A DNA stretch of 7,582 nt from Caryophanales bacterium UBA6769. Its GTDB lineage: Bacteria > Bacillota > Bacilli > Bacillales > UBA6769. A model generated the notes under the pieces. The model saw only the letters and a list, made by a program, of their open reading frames with translations. It ran no database searches and had not been told where the DNA came from. A program made the translations under genes and the position numbers. This document shows positions 1-6,329 of this stretch, one piece after another. The stretch's first letter is position 1; every line of letters begins with the position of its first letter. The stretch spans positions 1 through 7,582 of the forward strand of contig DKGN01000020.1 in the NCBI GenBank assembly GCA_002453275.1. The letters run 5' to 3'.

Positions 1-337
1 TTAAAAAGCGCTCTTTCTGTTCCTCTGTTCCAAATTTCCATAGTGGCCAGCTACAAAGAGATGTATGAGCCGATAGTGTTACACCTGCTGAAGCATCGAC
101 ACGGGAAAGTTCTTCAACCGCAATAACGTAAGCTAAGTAGTCCATCCCTGCTCCGCCATATTTTTCTTCCCATGGGATGCCGGTAAGTCCAAGCTCAGCT
201 AATTTTGTAAACATGAGTTCGCGATCGAATGTTTGATTTTCATCGCGTTCTGCAGCTGAAGGAGCTATATCACGCTCGGCATAATCTCGGATCATTTTTC
301 GTAGCATTTCATGTTCTTCAGATAATAGAAAATTCAT
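1..337 (-). CDS. Acyl-CoA dehydrogenase, N-terminal part (runs off the left edge)
   Basis: The first 112 codons of a flavin (FAD) acyl-CoA dehydrogenase are present; the frame is still open at base 1. These enzymes catalyse the alpha,beta-dehydrogenation that begins beta-oxidation and pass electrons to electron-transferring flavoprotein in the cytoplasm. The visible part is the N-terminal helical domain: it begins MNFLLSEEHEMLRKMIRDYA, and residues 55-66 (PWEEKYGGAGMD) are the family's P-E-x-YGG-G signature, followed by the conserved helix AVEELSRVDAS (73-83). The catalytic glutamate and FAD-binding domains lie outside the window. The ATG at 337 is chosen because AAGGAG sits at 352-347, nine bases away. 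It begins 47 bases after the thiolase stop with no terminator between, so the two are probably co-transcribed. AcdA, MmgC or BcdA-type short-chain or branched-chain enzymes all fit; the fragment cannot separate them. Confidence 0.93.
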   Translation of the reverse strand, partial: MNFLLSEEHEMLRKMIRDYAERDIAPSAAERDENQTFDRELMFTKLAELGLTGIPWEEKYGGAGMDYLAYVIAVEELSRVDASAGVTLSAHTSLCSWPLWKFGTEEQKERFL

Positions 338-346
338 TTCGTCTCT

Positions 347-352
347 CTCCTT
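347..352 (-). promoter_or_regulatory. Ribosome binding site of the acyl-CoA dehydrogenase
   Basis: AAGGAG on the minus strand, nine bases before the ATG at 337. It lies in the 47-base gap after the thiolase gene, supports the chosen start, and allows translation from a shared mmgA transcript. Confidence 0.8.
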
Positions 353-384
353 AGTCTATTCAAATATTTTTAACTTCTTTACTT

Positions 385-1557
385 CTATACTTCAATCATA
401 ATGGCATCGCCTTGACCGCCACCACTACAAATGGCTGCAATTCCTAGGCCACCACCACGACGTTTTAACTCATACATTAAAGCGATAATAATTCTAGCGC
501 CACTCGCGCCGATTGGATGACCGAGTGCAACGGCACCGCCGTTTATATTTACTTTATCGGAATCCAACGTTGCAATTTTACCTGCTGTTAAAGCTACGGC
601 TGCAAAAGCTTCATTCACTTCAAATAAGTCAATGTCTTCTTTCCTTTTTCCGGTCTTTTCCAGAAGCTTCTCTATCACGAGTCCTGGTGTTTTCGGGAAA
701 TTTTCGGCTTCAACCGAAAGCTGAGCGGAAGCAACGATTTTTGCAAAAGGTGAAATGCCTTCTCGTTTTGCTCGTGATTCTGACATGACAACGAGAGCAC
801 CTGCTCCATCGTTCACCCCTGGAGCATTTCCGGCTGTAATTGTACCGTCGTCTGAAAATGCTGATCGTAATGTTGCTAGCTTTTCAAGGGTTGTATCCTC
901 TCTAGGTGCCTCATCATCTTGCACAAGTATTGGTTCTCCTTTTCTTTGCGGGACTTCAACCGGCACAATTTCCTCACGTAATTTCTCACGTGCAGCGATC
1001 GCCCGTTGGTGGCTCATTAATGCCCATTCGTCTTGTTCCTCACGGGAAATGCCATATTCTTGTGCGACTGCATTTCCATAGCTTCCCATATGTACACTTT
1101 GAAAAGAGCATGTCAGTCCATCATGAATTAACAAATCCTTCATTGATGTGTCTCCCATGCGTAAGCCCCAACGTGCCTTCGGTAAAAAATACGGCGCGTT
1201 ACTCATCGATTCCATGCCACCTGCAACGATCGTATCGGCATCACCTGCCCGAATAATTTGATCAGCAAGTGTGACACTTCTCATCCCGGAGGCACAAACT
1301 TTGTTAATCGTTTCAGTAGCTACTTCCCATGGTAAATCTGCGAATCTCGCTGCTTGTCGTGACGGTATTTGACCTTGTCCCCCTTGTAATACAGACCCAA
1401 AAATGACTTCATCGACAATTTGACCACTTACTTTTGAACGCTCAAGCGCAGCTTTAATCGCAAAGCCTCCAAGCTCTGCTGCTTGGAATTGTTGTAATGC
1501 GCCTCCAAACCTTCCAAACGGTGTTCTTGCTCCACTGACAATGACACTCTTCTCCAT
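385..1557 (-). CDS. mmgA: Acetyl-CoA C-acetyltransferase (thiolase), MmgA type
   Basis: This 390-residue thiolase has the usual full length. It cleaves acetoacetyl-CoA or 3-ketoacyl-CoA with CoA to give acetyl-CoA, or runs the reverse condensation, in the cytoplasm. The catalytic set is complete: nucleophile Cys88 (NKVCASG), Asn315 in NEAFA, His347 in GHPIGASGAR and Cys377 in CSGGGQG. HMG at 156-158 matches the acetoacetyl-CoA thiolase pocket, but the Met that follows about residue 288 in many biosynthetic thiolases is absent (NFPKTPGLVIEKLL at 286-299). As I remember it, Bacillus MmgA shares this and the phrases SRQAAR and AGNAPGVNDGAG, which is why I use the symbol. The ATG at 1557 has AAAGGCGG seven bases upstream. 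A strong terminator separates it from fadF, so it probably has its own promoter. Degradative use with the next gene is inferred; broader 3-ketoacyl-CoA specificity cannot be excluded. Confidence 0.93.
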   Translation of the reverse strand: MEKSVIVSGARTPFGRFGGALQQFQAAELGGFAIKAALERSKVSGQIVDEVIFGSVLQGGQGQIPSRQAARFADLPWEVATETINKVCASGMRSVTLADQIIRAGDADTIVAGGMESMSNAPYFLPKARWGLRMGDTSMKDLLIHDGLTCSFQSVHMGSYGNAVAQEYGISREEQDEWALMSHQRAIAAREKLREEIVPVEVPQRKGEPILVQDDEAPREDTTLEKLATLRSAFSDDGTITAGNAPGVNDGAGALVVMSESRAKREGISPFAKIVASAQLSVEAENFPKTPGLVIEKLLEKTGKRKEDIDLFEVNEAFAAVALTAGKIATLDSDKVNINGGAVALGHPIGASGARIIIALMYELKRRGGGLGIAAICSGGGQGDAIMIEV

Positions 1558-1564
1558 GTTAAAA

Positions 1565-1572
1565 CCGCCTTT
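1565..1572 (-). promoter_or_regulatory. Ribosome binding site of mmgA
   Basis: AAAGGCGG on the minus strand ends seven bases before the ATG at 1557. It is an imperfect but well-spaced Shine-Dalgarno sequence that supports this start. Confidence 0.7.
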
Positions 1573-1628
1573 CTCTTACTCATGATATGAAGTAGCATGT
1601 ACAAATTTCGCATTCCCAAACCAACTCG

Positions 1629-1646
1629 ACTGAACAGTCGCTCAGT
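1629..1646. promoter_or_regulatory. Interrupted inverted repeat before mmgA, candidate TetR-family operator
   Basis: The arms ACTGA (1629-1633) and TCAGT (1642-1646) are exact inverted repeats around an eight-base centre, with one more matching pair inside (C1635/G1640). The element lies 72 bases before the mmgA start and just after the fadF terminator, where the mmgA promoter should be. Eighteen-base dyads of this shape are typical of TetR-family sites, and TetR regulators commonly control acyl-CoA degradation genes. No clear sigma-A promoter is visible beside it, and the regulator is not in the window, so the role is inferred. Confidence 0.35.
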
Positions 1647-1653
1647 TTTGGGT

Positions 1654-1695
1654 AAAAAAAGATTCCCATAGTTTCGGAATCAAAGCTATGGGAAT
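1654..1695 (-). terminator. Rho-independent terminator after fadF
   Basis: On the minus strand a perfect 10-bp stem (ATTCCCATAG pairing with CTATGGGAAT, arms 1695-1686 and 1671-1662) encloses a 14-base loop. It is followed by one C and seven T at 1660-1654. It begins 57 bases past the fadF stop. The plus strand has no T-run, so it acts only on minus-strand transcription. It should end the fadF message and separate it from mmgA-acyl-CoA dehydrogenase. Confidence 0.9.
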
Positions 1696-1710
1696 GAATG
1701 TACAAGTAGA

Positions 1711-1737
1711 CACCAGATCAAATCTCACGATCTAGTG
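1711..1737 (-). other. Hairpin just downstream of fadF, without a U-tract
   Basis: CACCAGATC (1711-1719) and GATCTAGTG (1729-1737) form a nine-pair stem with one mismatch or wobble position and a nine-base loop. No T-run follows, so it is not itself a terminator. It starts 15 bases after the fadF stop and 16 bases before the terminator stem. It may help stabilise the 3' end of the fadF mRNA; this is inference. Confidence 0.4.
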
Positions 1738-1751
1738 CTACCTTATCGTCA

Positions 1752-3890
1752 TTAATTAACGACTTGATCTTCTGACTTCAAAATAGATTGTTCTAAAATT
1801 TCAACAATGTCTAACGTTTGAACGTCATTTTCAACTTCTTTTGCTTTCGTTCCGTCACTGAGCATCGTTAGGCAGTACGGACACCCACTTGAAATGACAG
1901 ATGGGTTTACTTCTAATGCTTGTTCCGTACGAGCAACGTTAATTCGTGAACCTGTATCTTCTTCAGTCCACATGAGCCCTCCACCTGCACCACAACACAT
2001 ACCTGTGTCAAAGCTACGTTCCATTTCAACGACCTTCACGCCAGGGATTGCTTCAAGCACTTCACGTGGCGGTTGATATACTTCGTTGTAACGACCGAGA
2101 TAACAAGAGTCGTGGAATGTAATCGTTTCGTCCACTTCGTGAACAGGCTTAATTTTTCCTTCTTTCAGCCACTGAGCAAGCAATTCGGAGTGGTGATACA
2201 CTTCAACATCCTCAAGACCGAACTCAGGATATTCATTTTTTAACGTATTGTACGCATGTGGGTCACACGTCACAATCTTTTTGATGCCATGTTTTTGGAA
2301 CGTTGAAATATTCTTAGCAGCGAGTTCTTGGAATAGGAATTCGTTACCGATACGACGAGGTGTGTCCCCAGAGTTTCTTTCCTTGTTTCCTAGAATCGCA
2401 AACTTAATTCCTGCTTCATTCATAATCTTCGAGAATGATAGAGCGACCTTCTGGCTTCGGTTATCATAGGATCCCATAGAACCAACCCAGAATAGGTATT
2501 CAAATTCTTCACCGGCTTTTTCCATTTCTCGTACTGTTGGAACGTGCACGTCTTCACGTGCATCACGCCAGTTTTCACGCTCTTTACGGTTAATACCCCA
2601 AGGGTTTCCTTGACGTTCGATATTCATTACCGCACGTTGGATTTCTTGGTCCATTTTACCTTCTGTTAAAACGAGATAACGACGCATGTCAATAATCTTA
2701 TCAACGTGTTCGTTCATAACTGGACATTGGTCCTCACAGTTACGGCACGTCGTACAAGCCCAAATTTCTTCTTCTGTAATGACGTTGCCAATCAAGTCAT
2801 TTTCAACGATTGCTTGTGCGAGCATTTCGCCTTCACTTGCTGCAGCAGTCTCTCCACCGCCAGCCGCTTTGGCTTGAAATGCAACTTGGTTGCCATACGT
2901 ATTTGAAAATGCAAAACCTGGTACCCAAGGCGTTCGCGACGTAATCGCTGCACCTTTTATTGTTAAATGATCACGCAGCTTCAAGATTAAGTCCATCGGT
3001 GAGAGCATTTTTCCTGTTCCCGTTGCTGGACACATGTTCGTACAACGCCCACATTCAACACAAGCGTACAAGTCTACTAGTTGTTTTTGGTTGAAGTGTT
3101 CAATTTGGTTAATCCCAAATACTTCCGCTGTTTCGTCTTCAAAGTCAATAGAAGCAAGCTTTCCAACTGGCTCTGTACGCCCTAGCCAAACGTTTGCTGG
3201 CCCGGCGATTAAGTGCGCATGCTTTCCTTGTGGGATGTACACTAAGAAAGAGAGAAGTGCAATTAAGTGAATCCACCAGAATACATAAAAGAGCACGGCA
3301 GCTGCGGTCGGGCTAATGCCTTGAAACGCAAATGCAATGAGAGAAGCTACTGGTGAACTCCATGATAACGCTTGTTCATGCCAAATGATTTCCATACCAT
3401 TACTTAAAAGAACGGTTAACATTAATGTACCAATTAAATAGTATACGAGACCCGCAAAGATGGTCCGCTTTAAACGAGGAATTTTTTCAATATAACGGCG
3501 GTAAAAACCCCAAACAACCGCGACTAAAATTGTAAGTGTTACAATTTCTTGGAAAAAAGTAAACGCTGGATACACTGGACCAAATGGCAAGTGGCTTTCA
3601 GGTTTAATTCCTTTCCAAATAACGTCAATCGCACCGAATTGTACTAAAATAAAGCCATAAAAAAACATTAAATGAATAAGTCCACTTTTTTTGTCTTTCA
3701 TGAGCTTTTTCTGCCCAAAGACATTAACCATAATGTTTTGTATTCGTTCATTCGTCGTTAAACGAAATTCGGCTTTTTCTCCTAGTTTAATAAATTCGAC
3801 TCGCGATTTGACTACGTAAGCAAATAGATAAACTGCATAACCGATTACGACAATTGTCGCAATCAAGTTGATCACGAGAAGATTATCCAT
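1752..3890 (-). CDS. fadF: FadF: membrane haem/iron-sulfur oxidoreductase, probable ETF:menaquinone oxidoreductase
   Basis: This 712-residue protein belongs to the HdrD/DUF224-type (CCG domain) iron-sulfur oxidoreductases fused to a NarI-like membrane domain. Residues 1-220 hold about six membrane helices (near 5-27, 70-92, 112-130, 144-164, 181-200, 200-219). Candidate haem b ligands are His73, His208 and His224 or His226 (PQGKHAH). Two 4Fe-4S motifs follow: C277, C280, C283, C287, and C379, C382, C385, C389. The last CCG domain is intact (C596, C632-C633-G634, C670, C673). The preceding CCG domain is degenerate, with Ser471 where a Cys is expected. Bacillus FadF is a fatty-acid degradation protein, and a related family member from Syntrophus (EMO) transfers electrons from ETF to a menaquinone, so this is the likely link from the neighbouring acyl-CoA dehydrogenase to the respiratory chain. 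The ATG at 3890 has AAAAGGGGG seven bases upstream. It lies between its own promoter and terminator. Confidence 0.92.
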   Translation of the reverse strand: MDNLLVINLIATIVVIGYAVYLFAYVVKSRVEFIKLGEKAEFRLTTNERIQNIMVNVFGQKKLMKDKKSGLIHLMFFYGFILVQFGAIDVIWKGIKPESHLPFGPVYPAFTFFQEIVTLTILVAVVWGFYRRYIEKIPRLKRTIFAGLVYYLIGTLMLTVLLSNGMEIIWHEQALSWSSPVASLIAFAFQGISPTAAAVLFYVFWWIHLIALLSFLVYIPQGKHAHLIAGPANVWLGRTEPVGKLASIDFEDETAEVFGINQIEHFNQKQLVDLYACVECGRCTNMCPATGTGKMLSPMDLILKLRDHLTIKGAAITSRTPWVPGFAFSNTYGNQVAFQAKAAGGGETAAASEGEMLAQAIVENDLIGNVITEEEIWACTTCRNCEDQCPVMNEHVDKIIDMRRYLVLTEGKMDQEIQRAVMNIERQGNPWGINRKERENWRDAREDVHVPTVREMEKAGEEFEYLFWVGSMGSYDNRSQKVALSFSKIMNEAGIKFAILGNKERNSGDTPRRIGNEFLFQELAAKNISTFQKHGIKKIVTCDPHAYNTLKNEYPEFGLEDVEVYHHSELLAQWLKEGKIKPVHEVDETITFHDSCYLGRYNEVYQPPREVLEAIPGVKVVEMERSFDTGMCCGAGGGLMWTEEDTGSRINVARTEQALEVNPSVISSGCPYCLTMLSDGTKAKEVENDVQTLDIVEILEQSILKSEDQVVN

Positions 3891-3897
3891 GTCTTTT

Positions 3898-3906
3898 CCC
3901 CCTTTT
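3898..3906 (-). promoter_or_regulatory. Ribosome binding site of fadF
   Basis: AAAAGGGGG on the minus strand ends seven bases before the ATG at 3890. It is purine-rich with normal spacing. Confidence 0.75.
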
Positions 3907-3961
3907 GTTAGCTATATTTAATCAAAACTTTCATAGATTTGCAACTAGAACATTGTGTTTG

Positions 3962-3970
3962 ATTATAGCA
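3962..3970 (-). promoter_or_regulatory. Extended -10 promoter of fadF
   Basis: The minus strand reads TGC-TATAAT: a perfect -10 hexamer (3967-3962) with the TG extension. The -35 region is weak, with no close TTGACA match at 16-18 bases, as is common with extended -10 promoters. Transcription would start near 3955, giving a leader of about 65 bases before the ATG at 3890. The candidate FadR box at 3980-3997 covers the -35 region. Confidence 0.7.
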
Positions 3971-3979
3971 TAAGAAGTT

Positions 3980-3997
3980 CGATTGAACATTCATTCA
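3980..3997. promoter_or_regulatory. Candidate FadR operator over the fadF promoter
   Basis: On the minus strand the 18-mer TGAATGAATGTTCAATCG matches 13 of the 16 defined positions of the Bacillus FadR box as I remember it (TGAATGANTANTCATTCA). The first half-site is perfect and the second has two mismatches. It overlaps the -35 region of the fadF promoter, where a repressor would block RNA polymerase. In B. subtilis, FadR is a TetR-family repressor of fatty-acid degradation, released by long-chain acyl-CoA. The regulator is not in the window. Confidence 0.6.
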
Positions 3998-4062
3998 AAT
4001 GTACTCTTTTTAACGATTAAGGCTTTCGTTTCACTAGAAAATTAGGGTCAGACCTCGAACGA

Positions 4063-5733
4063 TTACATCCGTTCTGGTGCTGAGACCCCGAGTAAAGTAA
4101 GTGCATTTTTGATCGTAATTTGGACGGCCTTCATCAATTGAAACCTTGCTTTACTTTTCAATTCATCTTCTTGGTCGATGACACGTTCGACGTTATAAAA
4201 ACTATGTAACGCCGAAGCAAGCTCAAAAGCATAATTTGTCATTCGTTGGGTTGCAAGCTTGTCAGCTGCATCAGCAACAGCTTGCGGGAATTCTCCGAGC
4301 CTTTTTAAAAGCTCTACTTCTTTTTCGGAAGTGAGACTTGATAAATCTTGTTCAGACGTATACTCATAGCCAAGTTCTTCTCCTTGGCGTAAAATACTGC
4401 ATACTCTCGCATGAGCATATTGTACATAATAGACTGGGTTTTCATTTGACTCTGATACAGCTAAGTCCATATCAAAGTCGAGATGGGAGTCCGAGCTTCG
4501 CATCGCAAAAAACCAACGCATCGCATCGATACCAACCTCTTCCATAAGCTCCCGTAGCGTGACGGCCTTGCCTGTCCGCTTACTCATTTTCACTTTTTCC
4601 CCATTTTGCAACAAGTTAACCATTTGAATAATTTCAACGTTAAATCGCTCAGGGTCATAGCCGAGCGCCTCAACAGCTGCGCGCATCCGTGGAATATAGC
4701 CGTGGTGATCGGCACCCCAAACGTTAATGAGTGTATCAAACCCACGGTTAAATTTATCTTCATGGTATGCAATGTCAGGGGTTAAATACGTATAGGCTCC
4801 ATCTTGTTTTATAAGCACACGGTCTTTATCATCACCGTATGTCGTCGAACGGAACCAAATCGCACCATCTTTTTCATACGTTTCATTTCGTTCTTTTAAT
4901 TTCTCTAAAACGTCCTTCACTTTACCAGACGTATAAAGCGACGTTTCAGAATACCATTCGTCAAAGTCGACGCGGTAATCGAGTAGATCTTGCTTAATTT
5001 GTTCTAATTCTTTTTCAAGTCCGTACGCCTGAAAAAATTCATGCCGTTCTTTTTCAGCCATGTTCACGAAACGATCGCCTTCCGCTTCTGCAAGCTCGCG
5101 ACCAAACTGAATGATGTCTTCTCCAAAGTATCCATCTTCCGGTAGATCCTTTTCGAGACCGAGTGCTTGAAAATAACGAGCTTCTACTGATAACGCTAGA
5201 TTGTGAATTTGGTTACCTGCATCGTTTATATAATATTCACGGCAAACAGCAAAGCCTGCTTTATCTAAAATCCGACATAATGTGTCACCATAGGCAGCGC
5301 CACGCGCATGACCGAGATGGAGACTGCCTGTCGGGTTTGCGGATACAAACTCAACTTGTACCTTCTTCTGTTCACCAAAAGTAGATTCTCCATATGTGTC
5401 GCCTGCTTGGATTACCGCTGGGACAACAGCCGTTAAATAATCAGGCTTTATAAAAAAGTTAATAAAGCCAGGTCCAGCAATCTCAACCTTTTGGATCGAT
5501 GCCTTCTCTTTATTGATGTTAGCGACAATATCCTCCGCAATTGCACGCGGGGCTTTTTTTGCAATTCTTGCAAGCTGCATCGCGATGTTCGTTGCATAAT
5601 CACCGTGTTCTTTTTCTTTCGGTAGCTCAAGCACGATGTCTGGTAATTGCTCAAATTCTGCAAGCTTTGCTTGCACAACTGCTGCTTGAATCTCTGCTTT
5701 TAAGTTAGTGATCATCGTCTCGACTATACTCAC
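4063..5733 (-). CDS. argS: Arginyl-tRNA synthetase
   Basis: This 556-residue class Ia aminoacyl-tRNA synthetase has the normal bacterial length. It charges tRNA-Arg with arginine using ATP in the cytoplasm. An N-terminal tRNA-binding additional domain covers about residues 1-110. SANPTG (131-136) leads into the HIGH-type ATP motif HLGH (139-142). YINDAGNQ (168-175) and WGADHHGYIPRM (339-350) are arginine-site family motifs, and KMSKR (382-386) is a canonical second ATP motif. The C-terminal DALR anticodon-binding domain begins near NPVYYVQYAHAR (432-443) and ends in GVSAPERM. The start is GTG at 5733: GGAAGGAG lies seven bases upstream, whereas the in-frame ATG at codon 7 lacks such a site. 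Only two bases separate it from the ywiB stop, and its ribosome binding site lies inside the last ywiB codons, so translation is probably coupled. No T-box leader and no clear terminator after the stop are seen. Confidence 0.98.
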   Translation of the reverse strand: MSIVETMITNLKAEIQAAVVQAKLAEFEQLPDIVLELPKEKEHGDYATNIAMQLARIAKKAPRAIAEDIVANINKEKASIQKVEIAGPGFINFFIKPDYLTAVVPAVIQAGDTYGESTFGEQKKVQVEFVSANPTGSLHLGHARGAAYGDTLCRILDKAGFAVCREYYINDAGNQIHNLALSVEARYFQALGLEKDLPEDGYFGEDIIQFGRELAEAEGDRFVNMAEKERHEFFQAYGLEKELEQIKQDLLDYRVDFDEWYSETSLYTSGKVKDVLEKLKERNETYEKDGAIWFRSTTYGDDKDRVLIKQDGAYTYLTPDIAYHEDKFNRGFDTLINVWGADHHGYIPRMRAAVEALGYDPERFNVEIIQMVNLLQNGEKVKMSKRTGKAVTLRELMEEVGIDAMRWFFAMRSSDSHLDFDMDLAVSESNENPVYYVQYAHARVCSILRQGEELGYEYTSEQDLSSLTSEKEVELLKRLGEFPQAVADAADKLATQRMTNYAFELASALHSFYNVERVIDQEDELKSKARFQLMKAVQITIKNALTLLGVSAPERM

Positions 5734-5735
5734 GA

Positions 5736-6170
5736 TTAAACTCCTTCCATTTGAATCGTTATGTCATAAAAACCGGTATAGCCTTCCTGCATCCATAAAT
5801 CATAGGTCAGCTCTAATGTCCCGGTGTTGTTCTTTGAATCCCATAGAAACCGAATATGCTTTGCCTGAGTTGCGAGTGGCAGTCGTCCATAAGGAGTGTG
5901 GTAGCTTCCCTCTGTTTTTTGATTGACGATAAATTGTTGCCGCATCGCTAAGGCCCCGCTACGCGTAATCGTAACAGATTCAGGCAAAATTTTAATCGTA
6001 TTTTTTACGAGGCCAGCTTCCGTCTCATCCTCATATGAACAAAAGGCTGTTCCATCCTTCAAATGAACTGTTCCTATCGCTTTTGTTTCTGTACGTTCAG
6101 ACGTCGTTTCATAAGCAATATTCGTTTCAATTGTAATGTGAACGGTCGTTCGTGCAAATGACTTTCCCAA
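5736..6170 (-). CDS. ywiB: DUF1934 beta-barrel protein, YwiB type
   Basis: This 144-residue protein resembles Bacillus YwiB (DUF1934), a small cytoplasmic protein with a calycin/lipocalin-like beta-barrel and no established biochemical function. The sequence is rich in alternating beta-strand patterns. It carries the family pattern RSGA (70-73) followed by MRQQF (76-80), YHTPYGRLPLAT (90-101) and a C-terminal strand pair around LELTYDLW (119-126). There is no signal peptide or membrane segment. The start appears to be TTG at 6170: AAAGGGTG lies eight bases upstream, an in-frame stop occurs at 6188-6186, and the next Met is residue 76, too late to keep the domain. It is the first gene of a pair with argS, the usual arrangement in Bacillus. 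The association with argS is conserved, but a shared role is not demonstrated. Confidence 0.88.
   Translation of the reverse strand: MGKSFARTTVHITIETNIAYETTSERTETKAIGTVHLKDGTAFCSYEDETEAGLVKNTIKILPESVTITRSGALAMRQQFIVNQKTEGSYHTPYGRLPLATQAKHIRFLWDSKNNTGTLELTYDLWMQEGYTGFYDITIQMEGV
5741..5748 (-). promoter_or_regulatory. Ribosome binding site deciding the argS GTG start
   Basis: GGAAGGAG on the minus strand ends seven bases before the GTG at 5733. It is formed by the last coding triplets of ywiB, which explains the near-contact between the two genes and favours GTG over the downstream ATG. Confidence 0.85.
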
Positions 6171-6178
6171 AAATATAA

Positions 6179-6186
6179 CACCCTTT
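6179..6186 (-). promoter_or_regulatory. Ribosome binding site supporting the ywiB TTG start
   Basis: AAAGGGTG on the minus strand ends eight bases before the TTG at 6170. No ATG or GTG is in frame between the upstream stop and codon 75, so this site decides the unusual TTG start. Confidence 0.65.
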
Positions 6187-6217
6187 TAGAGGTCTATTCT
6201 ACTTCTTTAACTTTTCC

Positions 6218-6246
6218 ATTATACCGATTTGCATACAAACAAGCAA
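6218..6246 (-). promoter_or_regulatory. Sigma-A promoter of ywiB-argS
   Basis: On the minus strand a perfect TATAAT (6223-6218) lies 17 bases after TTGCTT (6246-6241), a -35 with the key TTG. Transcription should begin near 6211, giving a leader of about 40 bases, too short for a T-box. It would drive ywiB and argS together. Confidence 0.7.
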
Positions 6247-6285
6247 TTCAAAGTGGATAGCTTCCTACTTTTCACGCAATGATTA

Positions 6286-6305
6286 CATGAAACTAAACTT
6301 TCATG
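6286..6305. promoter_or_regulatory. Perfect dyad in the ywiB/pbpG divergent region, candidate operator
   Basis: CATGAAA (6286-6292) and TTTCATG (6299-6305) are exact seven-base inverted repeats around the six bases CTAAAC. It lies 40 bases upstream of the ywiB -35 and 25 bases upstream of the candidate pbpG -35. There is no T-run on either side, so it is unlikely to be a terminator. I do not recognise it as the site of a known regulator. Confidence 0.35.
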
Positions 6306-6329
6306 CGGACCAATTTCCTCCTTCGCTAT

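Noticed and set aside
755..1256. Plus-strand open frames opposite the thiolase gene (755-1081 and 906-1256)
   Set aside because: They are antisense to a fully conserved thiolase, have no family resemblance or good ribosome binding site, and read as low-quality translation.
1615..1652. Outer repeat CCCAAA (1615-1620) and TTTGGG (1647-1652) around the mmgA dyad
   Set aside because: The two repeats are not centred on the same point as the inner dyad and are short; likely chance.
4012..4031. Inverted repeat AACGA/TCGTT between argS and fadF as an argS terminator
   Set aside because: Only five base pairs and no T-run on the minus strand; read-through from argS toward fadF cannot be excluded.
4590..4772. 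Short minus-strand frame within argS, and other short frames across argS and fadF
   Set aside because: Out of frame with intact, motif-complete genes; no independent start signals.
6171..6217. T-box riboswitch controlling ywiB-argS
   Set aside because: The predicted leader is about 40 bases with no specifier stem, antiterminator or T-box sequence.
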